From positions 1 through 5,068 of the forward strand of contig JADZAO010000001.1 of assembly GCA_020852535.1 (NCBI GenBank): a stretch of DNA of 5,068 nucleotides, given 5' to 3'. A program made the translations under genes and the position numbers. This document shows positions 4,293-5,068 of this stretch, in pieces. This stretch comes from Paracoccaceae bacterium. Its GTDB lineage: Bacteria; Pseudomonadota; Alphaproteobacteria; Rhodobacterales; Rhodobacteraceae. The notes under the pieces are model-generated. The model was not told the origin of the DNA, ran no database searches, and saw nothing but the letters and a program-made list of their open reading frames with translations. Numbering within the stretch: the stretch's first letter is position 1; every line of letters starts with the position of its first letter.

Positions 4293-4732
4293 TTATTTCT
4301 CCTTTTGAGTTTGTATATCCCCGTGGATGGGTATTGCACCCACCTTCAGCGCCTCATCGCTGCGCTGCATTACTTTTATGTTACATGGGGTTAACGGCAG
4401 ATAGAACGTTATTTTGTTGTCCATATAGCCGCTCAGAGGGATGTGTGCCTGTGGCGGTGCATATCCTTTGGGCGCTTGGGACGATGCGGCAGAGCACCCA
4501 CTGCCGCTTTGGCTATTGCACTTACTGAGCATGATTATATTGCCGTCGAAGCCGCTTAACGCGACTTTCACGGTGTGGTGTATATTTCTGTTCTTACCCT
4601 CGTATTTTTTGTAAGAGAGTTTCTCTTCTAGGTAGAATTTTCTGCTCTTACAGACTCATTTTCAATCACGCCTACAGGGCTATCGCCGAATATGGTGCTG
4701 TACGAAGCCGTGAAAAGCAGAAAATCTGTCAC
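4293..4732 (-). pseudogene. Unidentified ORF, probably frameshifted near its 5' end
   Basis: The downstream frame is open from 4655 to TAA 4295-4293, about 120 codons. It includes KSRKFYLEEKLSYKKYEGKN, RNIHHTVKVALSGFDGN, a Ser/Gly/Cys-rich stretch (CNSQSGSGCSAASSQ) and SGYMDNKITFYLPLTPCNIK. The only standard start before 4550 is a GTG at 4571-4569 without a ribosome binding site, which would discard the well-formed first 28 residues. Upstream in another frame lies a possible start at GTG 4732 reading VTDFLLFTASYSTIFGDSPV then GVIENES, hydrophobic at first. A one-base shift near 4655 would join both into one protein of about 145 residues, possibly exported or membrane-anchored. If not frameshifted, the real gene is the 92-codon GTG ORF 4293-4571. 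It is transcribed with the 70-residue membrane protein. No family is recognised. Confidence 0.4.
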
Positions 4733-4836
4733 TTTAAGAAGAGGGGTATGGGTTATTGTTCTCTTTTGAAAGCAGGTTTGCCAAGGGGGGATGAAGCTTC
4801 GTTCCATTTGGCGTATCTGGTAGGTCAACGCACAAT

Positions 4837-4841
4837 AGGAG
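4837..4841 (+). promoter_or_regulatory. Ribosome binding site AGGAG of the peroxiredoxin gene
   Basis: AGGAG lies 6 nt before ATG 4848, a near-ideal Shine-Dalgarno that fixes the start. The 115 bp between 4733 and 4847 separate the divergent units; no clear -35/-10 pair was found there. Confidence 0.8.
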
Positions 4842-4847
4842 AGAAAC

Positions 4848-5068
4848 ATGTCTGTCCGTATCAACGATATTGCCCCTGATTTTACCGCTGAGTCGACCGC
4901 TGGCACGATTAAGTTCCATGAATGGCTTGATGGTGGCTATGCTATTATTTTTTCGCATCCGCGTGATTTCACGCCGGTTTGCACTACCGAATTTGGTGCC
5001 GTGGCTCAGCTTTCTTCTGAGTGGAAGAAGCGGAACACTAAGGTCATTGGCGTATCGGTTGACTCGGT
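4848..5068 (+). CDS. 1-Cys peroxiredoxin (Prx6 type), 3' end outside the window
   Basis: Thiol peroxidase that reduces hydrogen peroxide and organic hydroperoxides in the cytoplasm. The first 73 codons are present and intact. The thioredoxin-like fold begins with the family pattern INDIAPDFTAESTAGTIKFH. WLDGGYAIIFSHPRDFTPVC holds the active-site signature PxxxTxxC: Pro38, Thr42 and peroxidatic Cys45. The variant SHPRDFTPVCTTEFG is that of the Prx6 (1-Cys) subfamily rather than AhpC or Bcp. Then come AVAQLSSEWKKRNTKVIGVS and VDSV, the second strand-helix unit. Full-length proteins are about 210-220 residues, so roughly two thirds of the gene lies beyond the right edge. A strong AGGAG precedes the start. 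As an intact housekeeping-type gene it probably marks the start of conserved chromosome to the right. Confidence 0.93.
   Translation, partial: MSVRINDIAPDFTAESTAGTIKFHEWLDGGYAIIFSHPRDFTPVCTTEFGAVAQLSSEWKKRNTKVIGVSVDS

Noticed and set aside
4734..4958. Minus-strand ORF over the peroxiredoxin start
   Set aside because: Antisense to a clearly coding peroxiredoxin with an ideal ribosome binding site.
1..5068. CRISPR array or insertion sequence
   Set aside because: No regularly spaced direct repeats and no transposase frame or terminal inverted repeats were seen.

Overview
The window looks like a decayed accessory stretch of a bacterial chromosome, most likely from an alphaproteobacterium of moderate G+C. 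The evidence is an initiator-tRNA 3' fragment of alphaproteobacterial type, a ParD antitoxin of the CC2985 type, a bactofilin next to a thermonuclease-family gene, and a Prx6-type peroxiredoxin. The host assignment is inference from remembered families, not from a search.

Layout. (1) 3-155 (+): C-terminal end of an unidentified protein. (2) 156-564: no secure gene; two very short ORFs start almost back to back (266-391 minus, 394-549 plus, the latter with a small Cys cluster). (3) 565-610 (+): 3' part of an initiator tRNA (fMet, CAU anticodon loop through the T arm), best read as the attachment-site scar of an integrated element. (4) 673-1790 (minus): gene remnants in the order rhuM, unknown C-terminal fragment, stub of a DEAD/DEAH-type helicase N-terminus, unknown C-terminal fragment. 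All are broken by frameshifts and internal deletions. (5) 1977-2162 (+): short, partnerless ParD-like antitoxin. (6) 2159-3147 (minus): bactofilin, overlapping by 4 nt a secreted SNase-fold nuclease that carries an in-frame TGA. (7) 3385-4050 (+): three unidentified small ORFs, two of them membrane proteins and the last split by an in-frame TAA. (8) 4047-4070: a strong hairpin terminator shared with the convergent strand. (9) 4079-4732 (minus): an intact 70-residue membrane protein preceded by an unidentified ORF that appears frameshifted at its 5' end. (10) 4848-end (+): start of a 1-Cys peroxiredoxin.

How the parts relate. Only the bactofilin, the 70-residue membrane protein and the peroxiredoxin look fully intact. 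The rhuM and helicase remnants are typical of defence or virulence-associated cargo of genomic islands and fit the tRNA scar nearby. The bactofilin and nuclease form a coupled pair. The small membrane-protein cluster between 3385 and 4732 is the best candidate here for something undescribed, but the sequence gives no function for it. The number of one-base frameshifts and single stop mutations could reflect real decay or a low-quality assembly; re-sequencing would separate these.
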